In this document: one piece after another, positions 1-6,927 of the stretch | Layout of the letters: each line of letters opens with the position of its first letter | How positions within the stretch are numbered: position 1 is the first letter of the stretch | Assembly: GCA_021413925.1 (NCBI GenBank) | Contig: JAIOPL010000006.1 | Coordinates: 173,116-237,115 of the forward strand | Direction of reading: 5' to 3' | DNA from: Verrucomicrobiota bacterium | GTDB lineage: Bacteria; Verrucomicrobiota; Verrucomicrobiia; Chthoniobacterales; UBA6821 | DNA: 64,000 bases | Position numbers and translations under genes: made by a program | Notes under the pieces: model-generated | Told to the model about the DNA's origin: nothing | What the model saw: only the letters and a program-made list of their open reading frames with translations | Database searches by the model: none

Positions 1-1586
1 GTACCGGTCTTGGTAAAGCCGCCGGTGTTGGTGAGAGTCCCGGCGAAGGTCACGGCACTGTTGATCGTTAGGGTGCGGGAGATGGTGCCGAGATCGCCGG
101 TACCGCTGAAGGTGAGGGCGCCGTTATTGAGACTGCTGCTGCTGCCAATTGAGGAGTTGGCCGTGAAGGCGAAGTTGTTGGCCAGGGTGCGGGCGTTGGT
201 GCTGTCGGAGCTGAGGTTGCCGCCATTGATCACGAGAGTTCCGGTTCCGAGGGCGTTGTTATTCCCGATCTGGAGAGTGCCGGCGCTGACGGTGGTGGTG
301 CCGGAATAGGTATTGGCACGGGTGAGGATCAAGTCGGCTCCTCCGGTCTTTGTGAGGGAAACTCCATTACCGCCAAGGATGGCGCTGATGGTCGCCCCAG
401 TTGAGCCGTTGGTGGCGTTGTAACTGGAACCGGTGAGGACGCCGGTAGTGCCGGTGATCGTAGCACCATTGCCGATGGTGACTGCACCAACCGTGTCGCT
501 GAATGAACCGATGTCGAGGGTGCCGCCGTTGACGCTCACTGCACCTGTGTTGTCGAGCGCGTTGTCAATTCCAAAGGCCAAGGTGCCGGTGCTGACAATG
601 GTGCCGCCGGTGTAGGTGTTGACAGCGGATAGGGTCAATGTGGACAAGGTGCCGGTCTTGGTGAGGCCGCCAGATCCAGAGATGGCTCCGGATTGGGTGG
701 TGGAGGCGTTATTGCCGCCAACGGTGAGGGTGACGGCGCTTCCGGTATCATTGTTGAGGGCGAGAGCCGACGATGCTCCCAGCCCGCCGAAGGTGGCGCC
801 GGTGAGGCTTCCGAAGCTGAGGATGCCGGAACCGCCGAGGAAGGTAGAGCTGGCGAGGGCGGCACTATTAGAAAGTGTCAGTTGGCCTGCGGAGAGGGTC
901 GTGGTGCCGGAGAAGGTATTGGCACCCGATAGGGTCAGGTTGCCGTTGCCGTCTTTTACGAGGGTGGTGATTCCGGTGCCTTGGTTTGCAATAACTCCGG
1001 AAATCGTGGTGTTCCCAGAGCCAGTCACGGTGAGCGTGGAACTCAAGTTATTGGCTGTCCTGACTCCCGATGAGACGGTGAGCAGGCTCGAGGAGTTATT
1101 GGCCCATGTCTGGCTTCCGTTGAGGAAGATAAAACCGTTTGTCAAGGTGGCTGCCCCAGCGTTGGCAAAGATATTGATTCCGCTTGTTCCCAAGGTGAGC
1201 TGGGTGATGGTGATGGTCGTGGCCGCCGTGGCGGTGGTACCGTCACCGAAGACCAGGCCGCCGATCGTGGTTGTTCCAGCGGTCGGCTGGAATGCATAGC
1301 TTGTCTGGTTAAAACGCGCGATGCCGGTGCTACCGGGGGCAGATCCCGTGGACCAGTTTCCGCCGGTGGCCCAATTTGTCGAACCTGCATTGCTCTTCCA
1401 GTCGGTCGTGGTCTGCGCCTTGGCCACACCGGGAAGGAGGAGGAGGAGGAGGATGGAAAGGCTAAAGGCTAAAGGCTGAAGGCTAAAACGGAGGAGACTG
1501 AAGGCTGAGCCAAAGAGCGAAGCGGCGGGCCGAGCGGAACGAGCGAAGCTTGATGGGATGAGGGCGTGGGTGGGCATGCTGTGCAT
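1..1586 (-). CDS. Autotransporter-type beta-strand-repeat secreted protein (5' part, runs off window)
   Basis: The minus frame is open from ATG at 1586 to the window edge, giving 528 codons. The N-terminus is basic, followed by a hydrophobic run of six leucines and a cleavage site like PGVAKA|Q at about residue 58, so export is expected. After that come Gly/Thr/Ser/Asn-rich repeats with the signatures GGLTKTGTLSTLTL, NTYTGGTIVSTGTLAFG and GGADLILTRANTYSGTTTVS, which are the autotransporter-associated beta-strand repeats common in Verrucomicrobiota and Planctomycetes surface proteins. I see at least four repeat units. The role is probably a cell-surface or secreted adhesin-like passenger; no enzymatic motif is visible. 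A second in-frame ATG lies at 1577. Codons for the signal peptide overlap a 7-bp tandem repeat (1457-1486) and a CTC-triplet run. The C-terminus is outside the window, so a beta-barrel cannot be checked. Confidence 0.85.
   Translation of the reverse strand, partial: MHSMPTHALIPSSFARSARPAASLFGSAFSLLRFSLQPLAFSLSILLLLLLPGVAKAQTTTDWKSNAGSTNWATGGNWSTGSAPGSTGIARFNQTSYAFQPTAGTTTIGGLVFGDGTTATAATTITITQLTLGTSGINIFANAGAATLTNGFIFLNGSQTWANNSSSLLTVSSGVRTANNLSSTLTVTGSGNTTISGVIANQGTGITTLVKDGNGNLTLSGANTFSGTTTLSAGQLTLSNSAALASSTFLGGSGILSFGSLTGATFGGLGASSALALNNDTGSAVTLTVGGNNASTTQSGAISGSGGLTKTGTLSTLTLSAVNTYTGGTIVSTGTLAFGIDNALDNTGAVSVNGGTLDIGSFSDTVGAVTIGNGATITGTTGVLTGSSYNATNGSTGATISAILGGNGVSLTKTGGADLILTRANTYSGTTTVSAGTLQIGNNNALGTGTLVINGGNLSSDSTNARTLANNFAFTANSSIGSSSSLNNGALTFSGTGDLGTISRTLTINSAVTFAGTLTNTGGFTKTG
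1457..1486. repeat. 7-bp tandem repeat (AAAGGCT) inside signal-peptide codons
   Basis: About four heptamers of AAAGGCT/GAAGGCT lie head to tail; on the minus strand they encode part of the signal peptide of the beta-strand-repeat protein (residues reading SLQPLAFSLS). A run of GAG triplets (CTC on the coding strand) is adjacent at 1438-1453. A unit of 7 is not a multiple of 3, so unit gain or loss would shift the frame. Confidence 0.75.
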
Positions 1587-1793
1587 CGTGGCTAGGTGAT
1601 TTCGCTTTGCTATGGGGGGGGTGCAGTGGGTGCTTTCTAGCGCTTTTGACTATTTGGAGTAGTTATTACACTTAGCATCCCTAATAAACCTCTGTGGTCA
1701 AGTGTTTTTTTGTGGAGGGGAGGGAAAAAATTTATGAAGGATGAATTATGAGGGATGAGGGGCGGGCTGCCCGGCCTCCCGATCAGAACTTTC

Positions 1794-1821
1794 GCTCCAA
1801 CGGGGTGAACCCGTTGGGGGG
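1794..1821. repeat. REP-like hairpin, copy 1
   Basis: The copy has the arms CCAACGGG and CCCGTTGG around a GTGAA loop, preceded by GCT and followed by a G run. It shares an extended left flank (CGGCCTCCCGATCAGAACTT) with the copy at 4591. It lies in the 262-bp gap between the VapC-like gene and the start of the autotransporter-like gene, which otherwise holds no recognisable gene. Confidence 0.8.
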
Positions 1822-1848
1822 CAACGAACCAAGAACCTGCGGGATCCT

Positions 1849-2259
1849 TCAACTCCCAACGGGGGCGATTAGTTGCACGCCGGGAAAATAAGTACGATAC
1901 CTCTCCACATCCCGTGTCAGTATCCGATAACTCGAGGCCTGTGCATGGGCACCAATGAAGAAGTCGGCCAGGGGAGCCGTCTTTGTTCCACCACGCTCCC
2001 GATAAACCCGAAAGGCTTGTGATGCGAGAAAGAGAGCCTCCTTGGGCATGTCCCTGTAGATGAGGCCAAGCAATTCGACCGCCGACTCAACCTCCTCGAT
2101 GGCGGCGGCCGTATAACATAGTTCCGTATAGATGATGGGATTAATAATCAGACGTTTCGGGAACCGGCTCATCTGCTCCTCGGACCAGTCGGCCCATTCC
2201 GGATCGGAATTCAAGACGTCCAGCAGGACATTCGTATCGACAACAACAAATTCATTCAT
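1849..2259 (-). CDS. vapC: PIN-domain toxin, VapC/FitB type
   Basis: The 136-aa product is a complete PIN domain, predicted to be a Mg2+-dependent endoribonuclease toxin. The acidic residues expected in the active site are visible: D8 in VVVDTNVLLD, E46 in IIYTELCYT, D99 in APLADFFIGAHA and D117 in TRDVERY. The length is normal for the family. The start codon overlaps the stop of the upstream antitoxin gene by 8 bases (2252-2259), so the two are translationally coupled. The partner's N-terminus is FitA-like, so the pair may be closer to FitAB than to classical VapBC. RNA target unknown. It would act in the cytoplasm and be neutralised by the partner. Confidence 0.9.
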   Translation of the reverse strand: MNEFVVVDTNVLLDVLNSDPEWADWSEEQMSRFPKRLIINPIIYTELCYTAAAIEEVESAVELLGLIYRDMPKEALFLASQAFRVYRERGGTKTAPLADFFIGAHAQASSYRILTRDVERYRTYFPGVQLIAPVGS

Positions 2260-2512
2260 CGCCTCTTAATTCCCGCATGATTGCCCCTGTGGAGCTCCCT
2301 CCGGAATGCTTCTTCCAAGTTCCGCGAACCGCCGTAAGTCGCTTCCGCATCTCACTCACTAACTCAGGGGGGGCCATCTGGGCATCCTCCAGGGCCATGG
2401 TCAGAATCTCCCTCGCCTCCGCCTCCATCGATCGGCCATGACTTGCGGCAAAAACCCTCAGTCGTTGCTTCACCGGCGCCGCTAGATTTCGGATTGTGAG
2501 TGTCGTGCTCAT
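2252..2512 (-). CDS. vapB: Ribbon-helix-helix antitoxin, FitA/VapB type
   Basis: This 86-aa protein begins MSTTLTIRNLAAPVKQRL and continues with HGRSMEAEAREIL, the Arc/MetJ-type ribbon-helix-helix DNA-binding signature typical of FitA-like antitoxins. The C-terminal half (about residues 50-86) is charged and would wrap the PIN toxin. The gene precedes and overlaps the toxin gene, the usual antitoxin-first order. Such antitoxins dimerise, bind their own promoter and repress the operon; the operator would lie upstream of 2512, in DNA that also carries REP-like repeats. The start ATG is the first in the frame and no strong Shine-Dalgarno is seen. Confidence 0.88.
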   Translation of the reverse strand: MSTTLTIRNLAAPVKQRLRVFAASHGRSMEAEAREILTMALEDAQMAPPELVSEMRKRLTAVRGTWKKHSGGSSTGAIMRELRGDE

Positions 2513-2626
2513 GCTTAGATTATCATCATTGCTAGCACTGCTGTCAATGCGGGGCTAATAGGCTGAAGGACGGGGGTAGTTTCAGAACTTGTGCTCGGCA
2601 CGTGTCAGCAATCAGAGGTCAGGGAA

Positions 2627-2652
2627 GTCGAGGGTCGAGGGTCGAGGGTTGA
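2627..2652. repeat. 7-bp tandem repeat (GGTCGAG)
   Basis: Three to four GGTCGAG units form a short array directly left of REP copy 2. The 291-bp gap 2513-2803 contains this array and REP copies 2 and 3; no gene was recognised in it. Confidence 0.7.
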
Positions 2653-2668
2653 ACCGATCGGAACTTGC

Positions 2669-2696
2669 GCTCCAACGGGATGAACCCGTTGGGGGC
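2669..2696. repeat. REP-like hairpin, copy 2
   Basis: Same CCAACGGG/CCCGTTGG palindrome, loop ATGAA, flanked by GCT and GGGGGC. It lies between the two toxin-antitoxin modules. Confidence 0.8.
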
Positions 2697-2757
2697 GGCC
2701 CATCAGCCTTCAGCAACTAGCAACTAGCAACCAGAGGTCGAGGGTCGATTTGTTTGC

Positions 2758-2785
2758 GCTCCAACGGGATGAACCCGTTGGGGGC
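2758..2785. repeat. REP-like hairpin, copy 3
   Basis: Identical core to copy 2 and in the same orientation, 61 bases further on, immediately downstream of the second PIN toxin gene. The pair resembles a tandem REP arrangement. Confidence 0.8.
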
Positions 2786-2803
2786 GGCCCATCAGCTCTT
2801 CCA

Positions 2804-3250
2804 TTACTCCGTGAAAAATTCCACCTTTAGCCCATAGGTCCGGGCCGTTTCCGCCTGGCGCTTGTCAGAGGTCAGGAATTCCGAGCACCCCAGGATCTTT
2901 CCGCTCATCACATGGAGGAGATCAAGGGTTCTGCATCCTGTGATGATCGTGGTTTTGGGCATGGCTTCCAAGGCCTCCAGAACCACGGCTTCCAAGGAAA
3001 GATCCGGGCGGAAAAAATTTCCCTCCATCAGGAGGTTCCTGACAAAACTCTGGGCATCTTTGAGCTGCCTGACGGTGATTTCCTTTCTGAAAAGCTTCGC
3101 ATGAAGTGTGTTCTCAAGTTCGACTTCGACCAAGCGGGTATAAGGTACTGGTGCTCGCCTTTGAGCCAACCATCCCGCAACCATTGCGCTTAACGGCTCA
3201 TCGATGACCAGTTTCATTACCAACCCCGTGTCCAAATAGGGCCCACTCAT
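2804..3250 (-). CDS. PIN-domain toxin of a Phd-PIN module
   Basis: I take the start at 3250 (MSGPYLDTGLVMKL), giving 148 aa; an in-frame extension to 3349 would run into the antitoxin and lacks family similarity. PIN active-site acids are D7 (YLDTGLV), E42/E44 (LVEVELEN), D110 (TLDLLHV) and D129 (LTSDKRQ). The predicted activity is ribonuclease cleavage of a cellular RNA. The start overlaps the stop of the Phd-like antitoxin as ATGA (3247-3250), so translation is coupled. This is a second, unrelated TA pair only 288 bases from the FitAB-like pair. Target not known. Confidence 0.85.
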   Translation of the reverse strand: MSGPYLDTGLVMKLVIDEPLSAMVAGWLAQRRAPVPYTRLVEVELENTLHAKLFRKEITVRQLKDAQSFVRNLLMEGNFFRPDLSLEAVVLEALEAMPKTTIITGCRTLDLLHVMSGKILGCSEFLTSDKRQAETARTYGLKVEFFTE

Positions 3251-3504
3251 CGTTCGCCGCGCAGCTCGTCCAGAAGTTGACTGGTTGAAGTACCCTTGAT
3301 CTTTTTCCCCTTCCACAACTTCTTGAGTTTCTCCCCGTGATCCGACCAATCCACCGCCCTGGATTTGAAATCCAAAGGCCTCGCGGGAACGATTCTGGCC
3401 ACGGGAACCCTGCGACTCAGCACCTCAATCTCTTCGCCCCTCTGAACCAAGCGAATCAAGGCTGAAAAGTGATGCTGGGCGTCCCTTATCGTGGCGGTTC
3501 TCAT
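3247..3504 (-). CDS. Phd/YefM-family antitoxin
   Basis: The 85-aa product starts MRTATIRDAQHHFSALI, continues with VQRGEEIEVLSRRVPVARIVP and so shows the Phd/YefM fold signature (strand, helix, then the 'I/V-x-RRG/RVPVARI' strand). The C-terminal 35 residues are charged and would bind the PIN toxin. In-frame ATGs also exist at 3513 and 3525, so the start could be a few codons earlier; I chose 3504 because family members begin at this point. Antitoxin and toxin overlap by ATGA. Autorepression of the promoter is expected from the family. Upstream DNA (3505-3708) carries a heptamer array and REP copy 4. Confidence 0.82.
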   Translation of the reverse strand: MRTATIRDAQHHFSALIRLVQRGEEIEVLSRRVPVARIVPARPLDFKSRAVDWSDHGEKLKKLWKGKKIKGTSTSQLLDELRGER

Positions 3505-3550
3505 GACGCACATTTTGCCATACATTCCCATGATATCAAGCATGATCGGA

Positions 3551-3604
3551 GGCTGAAGGCGAAAGGCGAAAGGCGAAAGGCGAAAGGCGAGGGTCGAGGG
3601 TCGA
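3551..3604. repeat. 7-bp tandem repeat (GAAAGGC passing into GGTCGAG)
   Basis: Five or so units of GAAAGGC are followed by two GGTCGAG units. It lies between the Phd-like antitoxin promoter region and REP copy 4. Confidence 0.75.
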
Positions 3605-3620
3605 ACCGATCGGAACTTGC

Positions 3621-3648
3621 GCTCCAACGGGGCGAGCCCGTTGGGGGC
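3621..3648. repeat. REP-like hairpin, copy 4
   Basis: Arms CCAACGGG and CCCGTTGG with the loop GCGAG. It sits 61 bases beyond the stop codon of the transposase gene. Confidence 0.8.
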
Positions 3649-3708
3649 GGACTGCGGATCCCCTCCCCCGTGGGCTTGTCCCATGGGAAGGAGAGTTCTG
3701 ATCCGGGA

Positions 3709-4485
3709 CTAGACCTGGATCGACTGACGGGAATAGGAGGAGAAACTTCCCACGTAAACCCGATCCGAGAAGAGCCTCAAACCAGACGCTCTGTTCAATG
3801 CCCGCCAGCACCCCTCTGCAATCTCGGCGGGCGACCGGAGGGGATTCCCTCGGAACGCCAGATGCACGTGATCGGGCATGAACGACATCGACTTGAGGGC
3901 AATCTCCTCCTCGTCCGCCCACTCGGGGATGGCGGAAGCAAGTTTCGGAAGGAAATCCTCCCTGCCGATCCTCCACCGGCTACCGGTCACTGCCACGAGA
4001 TGGAGGTTGTACCAATATCGGCCGCGTGCGGACTCGGCAGGGTCTTCCAAACGGACGGAGGGAAATTCCCTGCTGAACTCCGCCAGTGTCCGGGCGTAAT
4101 GGGGATCGGCAAAGTCGCCGCGCTTCTGCTGCAAGGTGAGGTAGCGCTCCACCACGCTGTCGGTATTCTCTCCCAGGGAGCGCATACCGACTTTGCGGGA
4201 CCATTGCACGGGAGCGCCCGACTGTCGCATGGCGTGGTCAAGCCTCCCCTTGACCCGCATGGCGAAGAATGCCGGCGAGACAGCGGGCTCGACTTCGAAG
4301 CTCATCTGAACGAAGTCACGTGACCATCGGCATCCAAGTCGACGGAACCCGTCCGCGAGCCAGAGGGGGTCGATTCCGGAGAGGTCGGGCTGGTCGGGAA
4401 GAGAGGCGCCGGATCCGGAGGGCCACCCGTCCCATGTGTAGAGCAATCTGTGGACGAGTGGCATCCTGCGAGGTCGCACTTTCAT
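3709..4485 (-). CDS. REP-associated Y1/HUH transposase (RAYT-like)
   Basis: The 258-aa product carries the HUH metal-binding motif in SFMPDHVHLAFRG (H206, H208) and downstream tyrosines Y244 and Y251 in RVYVGSFSSYS, either of which could be the nucleophile for single-strand cleavage. SARGRYWYNLHLV (about 152-164) is also conserved in this Verrucomicrobia-type transposase family. RAYTs are single-copy, domesticated IS200/IS605 relatives thought to spread REP hairpins. Here the gene is flanked by REP copies on both sides (3621-3648 and 4534-4561) with more nearby, which matches that role. The start is chosen at 4485; 4503 is an alternative, inside a CATCGA/TCGATG palindrome. The frame stays open further upstream to 4974 but that part runs through REP copies and into the next gene, so it is rejected. 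Confidence 0.85.
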   Translation of the reverse strand: MKVRPRRMPLVHRLLYTWDGWPSGSGASLPDQPDLSGIDPLWLADGFRRLGCRWSRDFVQMSFEVEPAVSPAFFAMRVKGRLDHAMRQSGAPVQWSRKVGMRSLGENTDSVVERYLTLQQKRGDFADPHYARTLAEFSREFPSVRLEDPAESARGRYWYNLHLVAVTGSRWRIGREDFLPKLASAIPEWADEEEIALKSMSFMPDHVHLAFRGNPLRSPAEIAEGCWRALNRASGLRLFSDRVYVGSFSSYSRQSIQV

Positions 4486-4533
4486 AGGAAGGTAAGGTTG
4501 CATCGAGTGTGTTCGATGCAAGGGGGAACTTTC

Positions 4534-4561
4534 GCTCCAACGGGGTGAACCCGTTGGGGGC
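4534..4561. repeat. REP-like hairpin, copy 5
   Basis: Arms CCAACGGG and CCCGTTGG, loop GTGAA. It is 31 bases upstream of the transposase start (or nested in its promoter). Confidence 0.8.
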
Positions 4562-4590
4562 GGCGGCCCGGCCTCCCGATCAGAACTTGC

Positions 4591-4618
4591 GCTCCAACGG
4601 GGTGAACCCGTTGGGGGC
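4591..4618. repeat. REP-like hairpin, copy 6
   Basis: Tandem with copy 5 in the same orientation, with the same extended left flank as copy 1 (CGGCCTCCCGATCAGAACTT). It lies in the divergent gap between the transposase and the O-acetylation operon. Confidence 0.8.
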
Positions 4619-4627
4619 GGCGGCGGG

Positions 4628-4666
4628 TCCACCTTTCCACCTTTCCACCTTTCCACCATTCCACCT
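4628..4666. repeat. 8-bp tandem repeat (CCACCTTT)
   Basis: Three perfect CCACCTTT units plus one CCACCATT and a partial unit end 28 bases before the start of the first acetylation gene. Confidence 0.75.
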
Positions 4667-4693
4667 TCCTGATTAGATTTTCGGTTTACCTCC

Positions 4694-6886
4694 ATGCCGA
4701 ACAACTCCCCCACCCCGCTTCGTGCCCGCCACTCACGCTCTGCGTTTCTCGGACGCGCTCTGGGGTTCCTTGTGCTGGGGGCTTTCCTGACCCCGCTTGC
4801 CATCCATGGAGCGGATTCGCAGGCTGGCCCCACGGCGCAGGAACGGGCCAAGGAATTGGAAGCAAGGAAAGCGGCGATCGATCGCGACATAGCAACTCTT
4901 GAGGCGCGTAAGAAGCGCCCTCTCTCGCCCGAGGTGAGGCAGAAGCTGAACGCCAGGTTTGATGAGATCATCAAGAATAAAGGCTACAACGATGCGAACG
5001 GCGCGCTCTTTCAGAATGCCGTGGTCGAGCTTGTTGCCAAAAATGAAGGGATGACGGGAAAGCCCTCGGCGATCGACTCCTTGATTGCCTTCAGCCAGCA
5101 ATTGGCGGAACAGAACACGGATCTCATCGTGATCCCGGTGGAAAACGCGGTCACCCTGCATGCGCACAAGCTCGTGCCGGGACAAATCGGCCCGAAAGAC
5201 GATATCTGGCCGGCTTACAACGATGGCCTGCTTGCGTTGATGAAGGCGAATGTCGAGGTCATCGATCTTGCCGATCCGTTTGCCGACAAACTCCAATCCG
5301 AAGGGGTGGACTGCTTCAACAAGTATGACCACCATTGGTCCACGGCGGGCATCCTGGAAGCTTGCAAGATCCTTGGCGAGCGACTCCAGCGCTACGGCTT
5401 CGCCAATGAGGCTGCCGATCAGAAGTCCCGTTTTACAACCAAGGAGGTTGATTTCCCGACGCCTTTCCAGATCTTCTCCCACAACGATATCATCCCTAAG
5501 AAGGAATACGGTGATAATGCCACCAACCCTGAGAAATATGGACTGCCAGCCACGATCAAGGTTCAGCAGGTCATGCTGGATGGCGCCGTTTTCGACAGCG
5601 TCACGCAAAGCTCCAAGAGCGAGCGCATCGATCCCGTGCTTGTCATGGGAGACAGCAATGTCATGCACTTGTCCAGAACAGTGAAGAACGATGTCTTTGG
5701 AGCGGGATTCCCGGAGCATCTTTCCAGGACCTTGGGGATTCCCGTGGCCCGGAGAGATGAAGCCAATGGCGGAAATCTTGTTCCCCGCCGCTATGGCGAT
5801 CGCTTCGTCAAACAAAGCCCGCAGCCCCGGGTTGTCATCATCGCCTTGACCCGCGCAGCCATGACGAAAGACTGGCAGGTCATCAAATTCCCCTCAGCCA
5901 ATGACAGCAAGGTTGCGCCATCGGCATCCTTCGTGAGGTCGGATAGCACCACGCTGGGCGATTGGAAGGGCAAATATGGCAAGGACGGCTTCTTCATCGT
6001 CGGTGCCAAGTCAGCGCCCCCGGCCTATGTCTGCTTCCACGGCGCTCCCCAGATTCTTCCTCTTACGAATGACATGTTTTATAAATACGCCGAAAGCGGT
6101 TTTAAAATGCAGGTGATGGATGTTTTTAAAAATGCCAAGCCTTCGCAAGCAATGCTTCCAGTTTACCTACGCTTGCCTGAGCCGGTGGAGGGAAAAGATC
6201 TGAGTGGGAAGGTCTGGATCAATCACATGGGCAACCGCATGGCGATTGATCTGAAATTCCAGGATGCCGAGGAGCATCAAGTCGCCCTCTATCTTTCCGA
6301 CATCGGAGGCCACAAAAATGTGATCGGCGTGGAGGTGACTGAACAGGAATCGGGCAAGGTGCTCGATCCCAAGCGGGTCTTTGATGTCCAGCGTAGCGGA
6401 GCCTACGCGGTGTACAATGTCCGCGGCCAAGTGCGCTTTATCCTCAACAGGGAGAGCAGCGGTGGAGGGCCGCAGGTCGGAGGATTCTTCTTTGATCCCG
6501 TGGAGGGCGCTGCGCCCAAAGGCGCTGCTTGGTCGGCACCGGTCACTGCGCGGGTCAAGTTCCTGAGTGCCGTGCCGGATCCCGGCAAGACGGTTTACAA
6601 GGATGCGTTGACCACGGCAGTCTTCACGGTGGTCGAGTCGCAGAATCCGATATTGCCGAAAGGTTCGGATTTCTTTGCCATCCAGCAGGTGATGCAGAAC
6701 ACGACACTGATGAAGGCCGCGAACCTGAAGCAAGGGCAGGAGTTGAAGCTGTCGCTTCAGAGCTGGGATGATGCCATCAAGGCCGATCCCAAGCTGGAAT
6801 CCCTGCAGCGCATCGACGAGACGGAGTTCAATCCCAACCTGCCCATGGTATGGGTCAAGGACTTCGAAAGCGCCGCCGGTAAATGA
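4694..6886 (+). CDS. AlgJ/AlgX-like SGNH O-acetyltransferase with C-terminal extension
   Basis: The 730-aa product has a signal peptide or N-terminal anchor (hydrophobic residues about 22-37). The SGNH-type catalytic residues of AlgJ/AlgX are present: the D-x-H-W motif as D212-H-H214-W in KYDHHWSTAGI, and the serine of GDS at S321 in LVMGDSNVMHLS. These proteins sit in the periplasm and pass acetyl groups from an MBOAT partner to a polysaccharide; the MBOAT gene follows directly. The protein is much longer than AlgJ (about 390 aa): residues 390-730 are an added region, and 614-730 resembles the C-terminus of the gene at 8407-10128. First gene of a four-gene operon. The polysaccharide is unknown, since no alginate polymerase or epimerase is in the window. 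Confidence 0.82.
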   Translation: MPNNSPTPLRARHSRSAFLGRALGFLVLGAFLTPLAIHGADSQAGPTAQERAKELEARKAAIDRDIATLEARKKRPLSPEVRQKLNARFDEIIKNKGYNDANGALFQNAVVELVAKNEGMTGKPSAIDSLIAFSQQLAEQNTDLIVIPVENAVTLHAHKLVPGQIGPKDDIWPAYNDGLLALMKANVEVIDLADPFADKLQSEGVDCFNKYDHHWSTAGILEACKILGERLQRYGFANEAADQKSRFTTKEVDFPTPFQIFSHNDIIPKKEYGDNATNPEKYGLPATIKVQQVMLDGAVFDSVTQSSKSERIDPVLVMGDSNVMHLSRTVKNDVFGAGFPEHLSRTLGIPVARRDEANGGNLVPRRYGDRFVKQSPQPRVVIIALTRAAMTKDWQVIKFPSANDSKVAPSASFVRSDSTTLGDWKGKYGKDGFFIVGAKSAPPAYVCFHGAPQILPLTNDMFYKYAESGFKMQVMDVFKNAKPSQAMLPVYLRLPEPVEGKDLSGKVWINHMGNRMAIDLKFQDAEEHQVALYLSDIGGHKNVIGVEVTEQESGKVLDPKRVFDVQRSGAYAVYNVRGQVRFILNRESSGGGPQVGGFFFDPVEGAAPKGAAWSAPVTARVKFLSAVPDPGKTVYKDALTTAVFTVVESQNPILPKGSDFFAIQQVMQNTTLMKAANLKQGQELKLSLQSWDDAIKADPKLESLQRIDETEFNPNLPMVWVKDFESAAGK

Positions 6887-6927
6887 CCGGATGAGTTGCC
6901 GCGGAAACAATCCGGCCTAGCGAAGAC

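Noticed and set aside
616..1299. 227-codon open frame on the plus strand
   Set aside because: It is antisense to the repeat-rich minus-strand coding frame, is made of V, P and L runs and has no domain character; it is a shadow.
3709..4974. Extension of the transposase frame to 421 codons
   Set aside because: The part beyond 4503 runs through REP copies 5 and 6, an 8-bp tandem repeat and the start of the acetylation operon, with composition of repeat DNA.
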